Shown in pieces: positions 1 to 8,558 of a DNA stretch of 55,527 bases. The notes beneath the pieces are model-generated. The model had not been told where the DNA came from, ran no database searches, and worked only from the letters and a program-made list of their open reading frames with translations. The stretch lies in contig NZ_SCRH01000029.1 in NCBI RefSeq assembly GCF_004298145.1, positions 1-55,527 of the forward strand, written 5' to 3'. Origin of the DNA: Mycobacterium sp. Its GTDB lineage: Bacteria; Actinomycetota; Actinomycetes; Mycobacteriales; Mycobacteriaceae. The position numbers and the translations under genes were made by a program. Position 1 is the first letter of the stretch; the number at the start of each line of letters is the position of its first letter.

Positions 1-120
1 GGCAACGGAAGACCCCGCGGCCAACGCCCCAACCCCGGGAAACCGTCACCGAAGTCCTGACACACAAACCGTCACCGATGTCCTGATACAGAACTGTCAC
101 CCATGTCCTGAGACATCACA
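1..120 (+). mobile_element. Putative right end of an insertion sequence (IS481-like)
   Basis: Three near-identical tandem units of the form GTCACCNANGTCCTGA lie at 45-60, 71-86 and 96-111, spaced 25-26 bp. The last continues into GACATCACA at 112-120, whose complement begins TGTGATGTC and ends the block in CA. Repeated terminal units of this look and TG...CA ends are, from memory, typical of actinobacterial IS481-type elements. Immediately downstream begins a 13E12 gene that lacks its N-terminus. The transposase would lie to the left, outside the window, so the family call is inference. Confidence 0.5.
45..111 (+). repeat. Three tandem 16-bp direct repeats
   Basis: Units GTCACCGAAGTCCTGA (45-60), GTCACCGATGTCCTGA (71-86) and GTCACCCATGTCCTGA (96-111) differ from one another at only one or two positions. 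They probably are transposase-binding sites inside an IS terminus. Confidence 0.85.
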
Positions 121-167
121 TCGACCCCGCGGCCGACGAATCGGCGCTGATAGAGCGCATCGCCGAG

Positions 168-1373
168 TTGGAGACGGTCAAGTCCGCGGCGGCCGCCGGC
201 CAGGCCCGGGCGGCGGCCGCCCTGGACGCGGCGCGCCGGGCCAGCGAATCGGCGGCCGGGGTGCCCGCCGAGCGGCGCGGACGCGGCGTTGCCGGCGAGG
301 TCGCCCTGGCGCGACGGGATGCGCCCGCCCGGGGCGGCCGGCATCTGGGCTTCGCCAAAGCCCTGGTGCACGAGATGCCGCACACGCTGGCGGCACTGGA
401 ATGCGGGGCCCTGTCGGAGTGGCGGGCAACGCTGATCGTGCGCGAGAGCGCATGTCTGGACGTCGAGGACCGCCGCGCCCTGGACGCGGAAATGTGTGCC
501 GCCGCCACGAGTCTGAGCGGCATGGGCGATGCGCGAGTGGCCGCGGCCGCAAAGGCGATCGCCTACCGGCTCGACCCACATGCCGTCGTCGAGCGGGCGG
601 CCAAGGCCGAGAACGACCGCACGGTCACCATTCGGCCGGCGCCCGACACGATGACGTATGTCACCGCGTTATTGCCGGTGACTCAGGGAGTTTCGGTGTA
701 CGCGGCGCTGCGGCGCGAAGCAGACACCTGCGGTGACGGGCGACCACGCGGGCAGGTGATGGCGGACACTTTGGTGGAACGGGTCACCGGACGCTGCGCA
801 ACGGTCCCCACCCCGATCGCCGTCAACCTGGTGCTGTCCGACGAAACGCTGCTGGGCGGCGGCAATACCCCGGCCGACATCTGCGGCTACGGCCCCATTC
901 CCGCGGCGGTCGCCCGGAACATGATCGCCGGCGCCGTGATCGATCGACGTTCGCGAGCGACACTGCGCAGGCTCTACACGCATCCCAAGGCCGGGGCGCT
1001 GGTGGCGATGGAGTCACGGGCACGGATCTTCCCGCAGGGTCTGGCCGCGTTCATCGGGCTACGCGATCAACGCTGCCGCACTCCCTACTGTGACGCGCCG
1101 ATCAGGCACCGCGACCACGCGCAACCGTGGGCCGACGGCGGCCCGACCACCGCAGACAACGGTCTCGGATTGTGCGAGCAGTGCAACTACATCAAGGAGA
1201 ATTCGGGGTGGACGGTACGCACCAGCGTGGATGAAAACCACACCCATACAGCGCTTTTCACGACACCAACCGGGAAAACCTACCGTTCGGCGGCACCGCC
1301 GCGCGCCCCCACGATCACCATGAGCAGGCTCGAAGTCCGCGTCGGCGTCGCGCTCGCGCGACATGCGGCCTAA
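168..1373 (+). CDS. 13E12-repeat family DUF222/HNH endonuclease protein, 5'-truncated
   Basis: This is a DUF222 region followed by a C-terminal HNH nuclease module (around residues 298-345). The zinc/catalytic signature reads CRTPYCDAP, then RDHAQPW, then CEQCNYIKE. Such genes are the multicopy REP13E12 family of mycobacteria and sometimes act as phage or element attachment sites. The position matches Rv3074 of M. tuberculosis, next to a CitE-like gene. The only start in the frame is a TTG at 168, but the family-like sequence (IDPAADESALIERIAEL) reads in frame from about 120, directly after the IS-like end. The natural N-terminus therefore seems to have been cut off by the insertion, and the product may be non-functional. 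Typical family members are longer by tens of residues. Confidence 0.8.
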   Translation: METVKSAAAAGQARAAAALDAARRASESAAGVPAERRGRGVAGEVALARRDAPARGGRHLGFAKALVHEMPHTLAALECGALSEWRATLIVRESACLDVEDRRALDAEMCAAATSLSGMGDARVAAAAKAIAYRLDPHAVVERAAKAENDRTVTIRPAPDTMTYVTALLPVTQGVSVYAALRREADTCGDGRPRGQVMADTLVERVTGRCATVPTPIAVNLVLSDETLLGGGNTPADICGYGPIPAAVARNMIAGAVIDRRSRATLRRLYTHPKAGALVAMESRARIFPQGLAAFIGLRDQRCRTPYCDAPIRHRDHAQPWADGGPTTADNGLGLCEQCNYIKENSGWTVRTSVDENHTHTALFTTPTGKTYRSAAPPRAPTITMSRLEVRVGVALARHAA

Positions 1374-1376
1374 GGC

Positions 1377-2297
1377 TCAGTAGTGATAGGTGTCCGACGG
1401 CGCGGGTGAGTGATCGCGTTCTTCCTCGTCGATGTCCAACGCCTCGATACCGTACGCGCGAGCCAGCTCGAGGATCTTGGTGGCCCGGGCGATGCGGGGC
1501 AGATCGGAGCCGTTCCGGATCTCTCCCCCGTCAAGCTCGAACTCGGTGAAAAACTCTTTCGCCCAAGATATTTCGTCCTGGGACGGTGACAGTCCCTCAT
1601 TGACGACGGCGCATTGGTCCGGTGTCAGGCAGATCTTTCCGGTCATCCCGAACTGGGTTGAGACCGCCGTGGCCTCGATCAGTTTCAGTGGATTGGAGCC
1701 GATGGTCGGCCCGTCGATCGCGCTGGGCAGGTCGGCGGCTTTGGAGGCGATGGTGAAGCGAGATCGCGTGTAGGCCAGGGTGGCCGGGTCATCCCCGAAG
1801 CCGGTGTCGCGGCGGAAATCCCCGATACCGAAGGCCAGCCGGAAGGTCCCCTTGGTCGCGGCGATCTCGGTGATGCGCTCCAGACCCCGGGCCGTCTCGA
1901 CCAGGGCCACGATCGGCACATCGGGCAGCCGTTTCGCGGTCTCGGTGACGTGGTCGACCGATTCGACCATCGCCAGCATCACCCCGCCGACCGGCGTGGT
2001 GGCCAGCGCGGCCAAGTCGTCCGCCCACCAGGGGGTACCGAAGCCATTGATGCGGACCCAGTCGATGTTGCCGGCGCCGAGCCAACTCACGACGTTGTCG
2101 CGCGCGGTGTGCTTGTCTTTGGGCGCGACCGCGTCCTCGATGTCGAAAACGACGACGTCAGCGCGGGAGTCCACCGCAGACTGGAACCGGTCGGCATGCG
2201 TGCCGTTGACCAGTAGCCAACTTCGGGCCAGTACCGGGTCGATGCGAGAGCCGATGTCTTCGGACTCGGCGGCGTTGCTGTTGACCTGTTCGTACAT
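1377..2297 (-). CDS. CitE-like HpcH/HpaI aldolase/citrate lyase family protein
   Basis: This 306-residue TIM-barrel protein belongs to the CitE-like subgroup of acyl-CoA lyases/thioesterases. Visible family signatures are RSWLLVNGTHADRF near the N-terminus, the metal-site strand VVVFDIEDAV, the acidic segment ALVETARGLERI, and FGIGDFRRDTG. Stand-alone CitE-like proteins cleave or hydrolyse CoA esters such as malyl- or citramalyl-CoA and do not form a citrate lyase complex; no citD or citF is nearby. Gene order (convergent with the 13E12 gene) corresponds to Rv3075c. The ATG at 2297 fits the start of homology. The substrate cannot be read from the sequence. Confidence 0.85.
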   Translation of the reverse strand: MYEQVNSNAAESEDIGSRIDPVLARSWLLVNGTHADRFQSAVDSRADVVVFDIEDAVAPKDKHTARDNVVSWLGAGNIDWVRINGFGTPWWADDLAALATTPVGGVMLAMVESVDHVTETAKRLPDVPIVALVETARGLERITEIAATKGTFRLAFGIGDFRRDTGFGDDPATLAYTRSRFTIASKAADLPSAIDGPTIGSNPLKLIEATAVSTQFGMTGKICLTPDQCAVVNEGLSPSQDEISWAKEFFTEFELDGGEIRNGSDLPRIARATKILELARAYGIEALDIDEEERDHSPAPSDTYHY

Positions 2298-2638
2298 TTG
2301 CGCTGATCTGTCGTCTCTGTGAGTTGTGCGTGGGCCTCTCGTCCCTAACCGTAGCGATTATCCAGAACCGGTGGTCACGGATGCCCCGCGGAAGCACCAA
2401 CGTCGCCGACCGGCCGCGATGCGGCACCGCGCCGACCGTCGTCGCAACAACCTGAGGCTGATCGAAAGACACTGTGGCAGAGCCCAATACATCCCGGGAG
2501 CCGTCCCATCAACACGGCGAAAGCCCAGGACATCGGCGCCGCGCGGCGTTTAGCAGCTTGCACACCGGGTATGCCTGCCGAAACCGCACACAGCCCGTAC
2601 GCGCGGATTCAACTCTCTCAATACAGGAGGTATCGGCG
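2298..2638. other. Intergenic region, divergent promoters
   Basis: This 341-bp gap separates the leftward CitE-like gene from the rightward hemerythrin gene. Open frames through it have no recognisable family signature. It should hold both promoters, but I see no clear operator or hairpin. Confidence 0.5.
2625..2630 (+). promoter_or_regulatory. Strong Shine-Dalgarno fixing the hemerythrin start
   Basis: A perfect AGGAGG lies 8 bases before the ATG at 2639. It fixes that start rather than the in-frame upstream start at 2474, which would add 55 low-complexity residues. Confidence 0.85.
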
Positions 2639-3205
2639 ATGGCCGAGATGATTATCCAATCACCCGACGAAGTCGTCGCGTTCCTGAAAGCGCAGCACAA
2701 CCTCATCGAGGACATGTTCGACCAGGTGCTGCACGCCACGGATCCCAAAGCGCGGGAAAAGCCGTTCGCGACGCTGCGGCAATTGCTGGCGGTCCACGAA
2801 ACCGCCGAGGAGATGCTGGTGCACCCGCGAGCACGCCGTGAGGCGAAGGCCGGCGACGCGATCGTCGACGCTCGCTTGAAAGAAGAGCACGGTGCCAAGG
2901 AGCTGCTGTCGCGGATCGAGCAGCTCGACGTCACCTCTGACGAGTTCATCGACCAGGTCACGAAGTTGCGGGAAGCCGTGCTCGAACACGCCAAGCGTGA
3001 GGAAAGCGAGGAGTTCCCGGTTCTTCAGCAGCAGCTCGACGCCGACGATCTCAAGCGGATGGGAACAGCGGTGCGCGCCGCCGAGGCCATCGCGCCGACC
3101 CACCCCCACCCAGGCGTCGAATCGGCGGAGCTGAATTTCGCCCTCGGCCCGTTTGCGTCCATGCTCGATCGCGCCCGCGATCTGATCGGGAAAGCCATCA
3201 GCTAG
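2639..3205 (+). CDS. Hemerythrin HHE cation-binding domain protein
   Basis: A 188-residue protein with an N-terminal four-helix hemerythrin-like domain. His and Glu ligands typical of HHE di-iron proteins appear in order: AQHNLIEDMF, VHETAEEMLVHP, KEEHGAKELL and LEHAKREESEEFP. The C-terminal 40 residues are a family-variable tail. Such proteins bind O2, NO or peroxide at a di-iron centre, or sense them; some mycobacterial members affect peroxide resistance. The start is fixed by a perfect AGGAGG. It stands alone, 54 bp ahead of the SelO gene on the same strand, so co-transcription is possible. The exact role (catalase-like, NO-binding or storage) cannot be told. Confidence 0.9.
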   Translation: MAEMIIQSPDEVVAFLKAQHNLIEDMFDQVLHATDPKAREKPFATLRQLLAVHETAEEMLVHPRARREAKAGDAIVDARLKEEHGAKELLSRIEQLDVTSDEFIDQVTKLREAVLEHAKREESEEFPVLQQQLDADDLKRMGTAVRAAEAIAPTHPHPGVESAELNFALGPFASMLDRARDLIGKAIS

Positions 3206-3259
3206 CGGCTACCGCCGAGGCCGCGTTGACTCTGCTCGAGTTTCCGTAGGCTCGGTGAG

Positions 3260-4723
3260 ATGAGCGTTGCACCGGAAACCACCGTTGCCCTGCAAGACTG
3301 GTTTTTCCGCGAATTGCCGGAGATGGCGGTCCGCTGGCAAGCCGAGACGTTTCCCGAGTTGCGGCTGCTCGCGCTCAACGAGCAGCTCGCCGAACAGCTC
3401 GGGCTCGACGCCACCTGGCTGCGCAGTTCCGACGGGCTGCGCCTGCTGTCGGGCAACCTGGTGCCCAGCGGGGCCGCCCCGGTCGCCCAGGCCTACGCGG
3501 GGCACCAGTTCGGCGGCTTCGTCCCGCGATTGGGCGACGGGCGCGCGCTGCTGCTCGGCGAACTCATCGACAACGACGGGCGGTTGCGTGACATCCACCT
3601 GAAGGGTTCCGGCGCCACGCCCTTCGCCCGAGGTGGGGATGGCCTGGCGGCGGTGGGACCGATGCTGCGTGAGTACATCGTCAGCGAGGCGATGCACGCC
3701 CTGGGTGTGCCGACGACCCGATCGCTGGCCGTGGTCGGCACCGGGCGTCCGGTCCATCGCGAAACCACACTGCCGGGCGCCGTGCTCACCCGGGTCGCCA
3801 GCAGTCACCTGCGGGTGGGCAGCTTCCAATACGCGGCGGCCACCGGCAACAAGGACCTACTGCGCCGCCTCGCCGACCACGCGATCGCCCGCCACCATCC
3901 CGGCGCGGCGAAGGCCGAGCACCCCTACCTCGCGTTGTTGGAAGCGGTGGTGGCCGTGCAGGCCGCGCTGATCGCCCAGTGGATGCTGATCGGATTCGTC
4001 CATGGGGTGATGAACACCGACAACACGACGATCTCGGGCGAAACAATCGACTACGGACCGTGCGCCTTCATGGATGCCTACGACCCCGACACGGTCTTCA
4101 GCTCGATCGATTTCTGGGGGCGCTACGCCTACGGCAACCAGCCGGTCATCGCCGGATGGAACCTTGCCCGCTTCGCCGAGACGCTCCTCCCGTTGCTATC
4201 GGAGCGCACCGAGGACGCGATCGCGCTCGCGGAGCAGTCGTTCGGGGTGTTCCACGCCCGCTACGACGCGGTGTGGGCCGCCGGGATGCGCGCCAAACTC
4301 GGCCTATCCGCTGACGTCGATGGCGAATTTGCCACGGCGTTGGTCGACGAACTGCTCCTTTTACTCAAGCACAACCACGTCGATTACACGTCGTTCTTCC
4401 GCCAGCTCGGCCAGGCGGCGCGGGGTGACGCCGAGCCCACGCGCGGGTTGTTCATGGACCTCGCCGGCTTTGACGCGTGGTTGGCGCGCTGGCAGGCCTT
4501 GGGTCCCGACGCCGATGCGATGGATCGCATCAACCCGATCTATATCCCGCGTAATCATCTGGTCGAGGAGGCGCTCACCGCGGCGACGGACGGCGAGCTC
4601 GCCCCCCTTGAGCAGCTCCTCGCGGCGGTGACCGAGCCGTACGCGCAACGACCCGGTTTGGAGCGCTATGCCAGCCCCGCCCCCGAGGACTTCGGTAAAT
4701 ACCAAACGTTTTGCGGGACTTGA
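3260..4723 (+). CDS. selO: Protein adenylyltransferase SelO (YdiU/UPF0061 family)
   Basis: A 487-residue SelO pseudokinase-fold enzyme, which transfers AMP from ATP to Ser/Thr/Tyr of target proteins, mainly in redox stress. Signatures: [56 protein letters not shown], and the metal/catalytic stretch [13 protein letters not shown] followed by [12 protein letters not shown]. Length is normal. The C-terminus ends in TFCGT, with Cys where eukaryotic SelO has selenocysteine, and there is no in-frame UGA, so selenium is not needed here. It lies just after the hemerythrin gene and meets the LLM gene end-to-end, with only 2 bp between the stop codons. Confidence 0.93.
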   Translation: MSVAPETTVALQDWFFRELPEMAVRWQAETFPELRLLALNEQLAEQLGLDATWLRSSDGLRLLSGNLVPSGAAPVAQAYAGHQFGGFVPRLGDGRALLLGELIDNDGRLRDIHLKGSGATPFARGGDGLAAVGPMLREYIVSEAMHALGVPTTRSLAVVGTGRPVHRETTLPGAVLTRVASSHLRVGSFQYAAATGNKDLLRRLADHAIARHHPGAAKAEHPYLALLEAVVAVQAALIAQWMLIGFVHGVMNTDNTTISGETIDYGPCAFMDAYDPDTVFSSIDFWGRYAYGNQPVIAGWNLARFAETLLPLLSERTEDAIALAEQSFGVFHARYDAVWAAGMRAKLGLSADVDGEFATALVDELLLLLKHNHVDYTSFFRQLGQAARGDAEPTRGLFMDLAGFDAWLARWQALGPDADAMDRINPIYIPRNHLVEEALTAATDGELAPLEQLLAAVTEPYAQRPGLERYASPAPEDFGKYQTFCGT

Positions 4724-4725
4724 GT

Positions 4726-5553
4726 TTACGCTAGCTTGGCGAATTCGGCCTGCAGATCATCGAGACGGCGAAGCGTTTGGTCGCGAGGTTCGGTGGGCAG
4801 GTCCACCAGAAGATGCTCCAGGCCCAAATCGCGATAACTCTCGAGCTCTGTCGCCGTCGCTTTACCACCGTGGACGTTGATCACCGGGACGTCGTGGTCG
4901 GCGACAGCCCGTAGCTTCTCGAGCTGCCCGGCCAAGGCTTTCGCGGAGGGGCTCATCGAGAGCCAGCCGGCCTTCAGTCGGGCGATGCGCTTGAAGCCCG
5001 CCGGGCTCCCACCGAGATACAGCGGCGGATACGGTTTCTGCACTGGCTTCGGCCAGCTGTAGATCGGGTCAAAGTTCACGAATTTCCCGTGGAATTCGGC
5101 TTTTTCGGTCGTCCAGATTTCGATCATCGCGTCGAGCCGCTCATCCACCACGCGTCCTCGCACCGAGGGATCGACACCGTGGTTCGCAATTTCTTCACGC
5201 AGCCAGCCCACACCCACGCCGAATCGAAACCGCCCCTGCGACACCAGATCCAACGAGGCCACCTCTTTGGCGGTATGAATCGGATCGCGCTGGGGCACCA
5301 GCGCGATCCCGGTACCCAGAACGAGCCGCTCAGTGGCGACCGCCGCGGCCGTCAACGCGACAAACGGATCCAACGTCCGGTAATACTTCGGCGGAATGGG
5401 GCCACCCATCGGATAAGGCGTCTTCGCGTCGACCGGGATGTGTGAGTGCTCCGCGACAAACAACGATTCAAAACCGCGCTGCTCAAGCGCCTTCCCAAGG
5501 TCCGCCGGACCAATGCCCTCGTCGGTAACAAATGTCAGCACACCGAATCCCAT
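4726..5553 (-). CDS. LLM-class F420-dependent oxidoreductase (Rv3079c-like)
   Basis: This 275-residue luciferase-like TIM barrel uses F420H2 or FMN in the wider family. Motifs: an N-terminal FVTDEGIGP strand, SLFVAEHSHIP, LVLGTGIALVPQRDP, RFRFGVGVGWLREE and YPPLYLGGSPAG. Length and order match Rv3079c of M. tuberculosis. The ATG at 5553 begins directly with the first barrel strand. The substrate is unknown, as for most mycobacterial LLM enzymes. At least two further LLM genes occur in this window. Confidence 0.88.
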   Translation of the reverse strand: MGFGVLTFVTDEGIGPADLGKALEQRGFESLFVAEHSHIPVDAKTPYPMGGPIPPKYYRTLDPFVALTAAAVATERLVLGTGIALVPQRDPIHTAKEVASLDLVSQGRFRFGVGVGWLREEIANHGVDPSVRGRVVDERLDAMIEIWTTEKAEFHGKFVNFDPIYSWPKPVQKPYPPLYLGGSPAGFKRIARLKAGWLSMSPSAKALAGQLEKLRAVADHDVPVINVHGGKATATELESYRDLGLEHLLVDLPTEPRDQTLRRLDDLQAEFAKLA

Positions 5554-5585
5554 GACGCTTAGTCAACCGCATCTCCGCTCGCCTG

Positions 5586-6002
5586 TCAGCGAGAGATTCG
5601 TCCGGGGCTTTCGGCTGCCTGTTCGTCCGCCCGCCTGGCCGGACGTACCGCGCCCCACAGCCCAACGGCGATCCCGACGCCGGCGCCGCCCAGGCCGATC
5701 AGTTGCTGCGAGGGCTTCAGCTCGCTGTGCACGCTCATGCCGCCGACGAGGTCGGAAACGTCGGCACCGGCGGAGGCAAGGAACCAGCCACGGGTGTTTT
5801 TGCCACGCAGCGCCGCGCCCGCCAGCAGTGCACCGATCAACGCGTCGCGATACCCCATCGACCGCAACAACAGCCGCGCCGTCGGCGTCGGCTCCTCCGG
5901 GTCGCCCCACAACTTGTTCGCGCGCAGGGGATCAACGAGGAACGAAACGCCAGAGGCAAGCCGAATAGTGCCCATAAGTAGGCCGAACCGGTCGATTGAC
6001 AT
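5586..6002 (-). CDS. DUF4267-like small membrane protein
   Basis: A 138-residue protein starting MSIDRFGLLMG, with several hydrophobic segments (TARLLLRSMGYRDALIGALL, then GLGGAGVGIAVGLWGAV near the C-terminus) and a short basic tail. The pattern resembles DUF4267-type membrane proteins of unknown function. I use the ATG at 6002 because the seven residues before it in the open frame look untranslated. It is co-oriented with and 58 bp downstream of the next small membrane protein gene, possibly in one transcript. Confidence 0.6.
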   Translation of the reverse strand: MSIDRFGLLMGTIRLASGVSFLVDPLRANKLWGDPEEPTPTARLLLRSMGYRDALIGALLAGAALRGKNTRGWFLASAGADVSDLVGGMSVHSELKPSQQLIGLGGAGVGIAVGLWGAVRPARRADEQAAESPGRISR

Positions 6003-6060
6003 GGTCTGACAGCCTAGGAGCAAACCGCCCTATCGCGCACGCATTCGATCAGAAAGTCGA

Positions 6061-6339
6061 TCACGGCGCCGGGCACGCGTCGGCGATCTGCAGCGCGGCC
6101 GGCCACAATGCCGTGGCCAGCCCGAAGGCCATGACGTCGGCGCCGATGGGCGACACGGCTTCTATGCGTGCCTGAATCCGCTGAGTCTGCTCGGGGTGAA
6201 GAACGGTCCACGCGAACCCAATACAGAGGTAGGGGATCGCCAGCCACACCGCCAGTTCGATCAGCGCGCCGACGCTGACCTGGTGGCCCAGGATGCGTCG
6301 AACCGGGTCCATCGCGCGTTCGATTCGGTCCATCACCAC
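6061..6339 (-). CDS. Small hypothetical membrane protein
   Basis: A 92-residue protein with two predicted membrane spans (VGALIELAVWLAIPYLCIGF, then GADVMAFGLATALWPAALQI) and a short charged N-terminus. Its ATG at 6339 is 6 bp after the stop of the TetR gene, so it is probably co-transcribed with the regulator. I do not recognise the family. Codon usage and the conserved-looking spans support it being real. Confidence 0.6.
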   Translation of the reverse strand: MVMDRIERAMDPVRRILGHQVSVGALIELAVWLAIPYLCIGFAWTVLHPEQTQRIQARIEAVSPIGADVMAFGLATALWPAALQIADACPAP

Positions 6340-6345
6340 TCCCCG

Positions 6346-6942
6346 CTACCGCAGCACGAGCTTCAACGCGTAATCGACGACGGCGTCGAGATCACTGCCC
6401 AAATGACCGGCGAGCCACTGCTGGGCAAGCTCTGCCATCGCGCCGGTGTACATGGCCGCGGCAACCTCGGCGGCCACCGGATCGGAACCCGGATTAAGAC
6501 GCCAGCCCTCGGTCAGCACACCCTGGCGCAACATGTCCTGGGTGGCGCGGCGCCGGGCGGTCAGCACCGGGTTGGTGCGCGCATCGGTGAACAACACCCG
6601 GCCGCGGCGTGGATCGTCCGAGGAGAAGCCCAGCACCGCCGCGATACCGGCCCGGGTCCGGGCCCCCAGTGAATCCCCGGCCTGCTCGATGGCCGCTGCG
6701 ATGAGTTCACCGAGCTGCTCACTCACCTGGTCGTAGACCGCGCCGAGCAGATCGTCGGTGTCGCCGAAGCTCTCGTAGAAATACCGGGTGTTCAATCCGC
6801 ATTCCCGGCAGACCGAGCGGACCGAGACGGCCGCCTCGCCGGCGCTGCCGAACAGGCGGTACGCGGCCTCGACCAGCAGCGCGCGACGCTTGGCGCGGCG
6901 GTCCTTGAGCGGTACACCGGCCCACCGGGTGGGACTCGACAT
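6346..6942 (-). CDS. TetR family transcriptional regulator
   Basis: A 198-residue protein with an N-terminal helix-turn-helix. The open frame extends upstream, but the ATG at 6942 (MSSPTRWAGVPLKDRRAKRR) precedes the DNA-binding domain at the usual distance and sits next to the operator. The HTH reads AVSVRSVCRECGLNTRYFYE, the classic TetR recognition helix ending RYFYESF. The C-terminal half is the variable ligand domain. It is divergent from an MpaB-type oxygenase, and the 97-bp spacer carries two overlapping palindromes. The simplest reading is a local repressor of the oxygenase and of itself. Confidence 0.9.
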   Translation of the reverse strand: MSSPTRWAGVPLKDRRAKRRALLVEAAYRLFGSAGEAAVSVRSVCRECGLNTRYFYESFGDTDDLLGAVYDQVSEQLGELIAAAIEQAGDSLGARTRAGIAAVLGFSSDDPRRGRVLFTDARTNPVLTARRRATQDMLRQGVLTEGWRLNPGSDPVAAEVAAAMYTGAMAELAQQWLAGHLGSDLDAVVDYALKLVLR

Positions 6943-6982
6943 CCCTACAGCGTAGGTCGAGGGAGCGCGGGTCTTGTCACAC

Positions 6983-7020
6983 CTGTAACCAAAACATATT
7001 CTGGTTACAGTCGTAACCAG
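6983..7020. promoter_or_regulatory. Overlapping palindromic operators between TetR and MpaB genes
   Basis: Two perfect inverted repeats share an arm: CTGTAACC (6983-6990) with GGTTACAG (7003-7010), 12-bp spacer; and CTGGTTAC (7001-7008) with GTAACCAG (7013-7020), 4-bp spacer. The result is three GGTTAC-type half-sites, as expected for one or two TetR dimers. The oxygenase GTG lies 20 bp to the right. Confidence 0.8.
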
Positions 7021-7039
7021 AAATCTGAGGAAGTGATCT

Positions 7040-8044
7040 GTGTTCCTACCACACCAGATAGTCGGGCAGCTGATCAACAAACAGTTGGACGACAACATGC
7101 GGCGGCACTTCTTCCGCGGCATGGAGTTCGCCGCACCCGTCGGCGATCCGGGCTGGTTCGGTCCCGACAGCGCCGTGTGGCGCGTGCATTCACACCTGCC
7201 CGCGCTGATCTTCGGCCTGCACTGTGCGGCCTTCATGGAGAGCCTGGACCCGTCGATCTACTGGATGGGTATGCACCATTCGCGTCTGATCAAGCGCGAC
7301 AGCAGCGGAAACCCGATCTCGCGCGTGCCGCAGATCGACCCCGAAGGCGCCGCGATACGCCTGGGCCACTCGGTCGCGTTCTTCATCGGCACGGCATACG
7401 GTTCGACGGAAACCGCTGAACGCCTGGCGAAATCCGTGCGCGCGATGCACCACACCATCAAGGGCACCCGTCCCGACGGAGCCCGCTACGACGCCGACGA
7501 CCCCGAGTGGCTGCGGTGGAACTATGCGACGGTGGTCTGGGGGTTGGCCACCGCACACGAGCTGTATCATCCAATGCCGTTGCGCGGCAAGAAACTCGAC
7601 CGCTACTACGGCGAGTTCGTCCGGGTCGGGCATGCCCTGGGCGGCACCGATCTGCCGACCACCAAGGCCGAAACGCTCGAATGCCTGGAATCGTACTTAC
7701 CGAAATTGGCTGTCACCCATGGGAAAGCGATGGGCACCGGCCCCAACGTTGCGATGCCGCAGGCGGCCGTCGACTGGGCCATTCGCGACACGATGCCGAA
7801 ATGGGCCAAGCAACTGCTGCAGCACCGCGACTGCAACATCATCGAACGCACCGCCCGTCGCACCGCGGTGTGGTCGATCATCAACGGGATCAACGCCGCC
7901 TCGGGCCCGACCCCGGAGTTTCGGCAGGCCCAAGCCAGGGTCAAGGCAGGCACCACGGTCCCCCACACCGTGCCGACCTACGTGCTCGGCAGCGATCAGG
8001 TTCGCACCCGCTCCGAAGTGGAACTCAGCTTCCAGTCGGTGTAG
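7040..8044 (+). CDS. Oxygenase MpaB family protein (DUF2236)
   Basis: A 334-residue all-helical protein of the DUF2236 family, which includes rubber oxygenase Lcp (haem b) and fungal MpaB. Features: an early PVGDPGWFGPDSAVWRVHSH segment, the His-containing helix AKSVRAMHHTIKG (the haem-ligand helix in this family), then LRWNYATVVWGLATAHELY. Mycobacteria carry several such genes, mostly of unknown substrate, often beside TetR regulators as here. The start is the GTG at 7040 with GAGGAAG upstream at about 7027. Expression is probably released when a ligand removes the TetR protein from 6983-7020. Confidence 0.85.
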   Translation: MFLPHQIVGQLINKQLDDNMRRHFFRGMEFAAPVGDPGWFGPDSAVWRVHSHLPALIFGLHCAAFMESLDPSIYWMGMHHSRLIKRDSSGNPISRVPQIDPEGAAIRLGHSVAFFIGTAYGSTETAERLAKSVRAMHHTIKGTRPDGARYDADDPEWLRWNYATVVWGLATAHELYHPMPLRGKKLDRYYGEFVRVGHALGGTDLPTTKAETLECLESYLPKLAVTHGKAMGTGPNVAMPQAAVDWAIRDTMPKWAKQLLQHRDCNIIERTARRTAVWSIINGINAASGPTPEFRQAQARVKAGTTVPHTVPTYVLGSDQVRTRSEVELSFQSV

Positions 8045-8087
8045 CCGCCCTAGGCGGCCCGGGCGACACGATGGGACGGTCGTTGAC

Positions 8088-8432
8088 CTAGGGCCCCGCC
8101 GACCCCTGGGCGACCAGCTGCCCGAGGTGCTGGGGGCAGTAAGCGTTCGCGGCGATCATGGTGAACTGGGCGGCGCCGTCCACCGTAAACCCCGGATTGC
8201 TCAACGACATGTTGTGGATGACGTCGACCTGGGGATGGCCCTGGTCCATCAGTTCGCATGCCCGTTTGCCCACCCCGACGGCGATAGCGGGGCTCTGATA
8301 CGTGATGCCGGCCCTGTTGAGCGCAGCCAGAAAGCTCGCGTCTGATCCCGAATTGCCGGCCGGATCGGCCTGTGCCAGCGCGGCCGCACCGCCGAGGGCG
8401 ACGAGGCCCGCTAGCACTACAAGAATGCGCAC
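8088..8432 (-). CDS. DUF732 secreted protein
   Basis: A 114-residue small secreted mycobacterial protein. With the GTG start at 8432 it begins with a compact signal peptide (RILVVLAGLVALGGAAALAQA, cleavage near ADP). The mature DUF732 domain (ASFLAALNRAGITY, KRACELMDQG, ANAYCPQHLGQL) has two cysteines expected to form a disulfide. An upstream ATG at 8456 would add eight acidic residues ahead of the signal peptide and is less likely. Function of DUF732 is unknown. Confidence 0.85.
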   Translation of the reverse strand: MRILVVLAGLVALGGAAALAQADPAGNSGSDASFLAALNRAGITYQSPAIAVGVGKRACELMDQGHPQVDVIHNMSLSNPGFTVDGAAQFTMIAANAYCPQHLGQLVAQGSAGP

Positions 8433-8558
8433 CTCTTCATTCTCGTCTATCGGCACGGTCCTGCCACCGCCGACCCGGACCGCCGGGGCGTGCGGGCTCG
8501 GTGTGGTACACAGTGGCTATGTCCGCGCTGACCCATCAACATCGTTGAAAGTCCCAGC

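Noticed and set aside
3260..4723. Selenocysteine in SelO
   Set aside because: The conserved C-terminal position is Cys (TFCGT), the stop is TGA after Thr, and no SECIS-like hairpin is needed.
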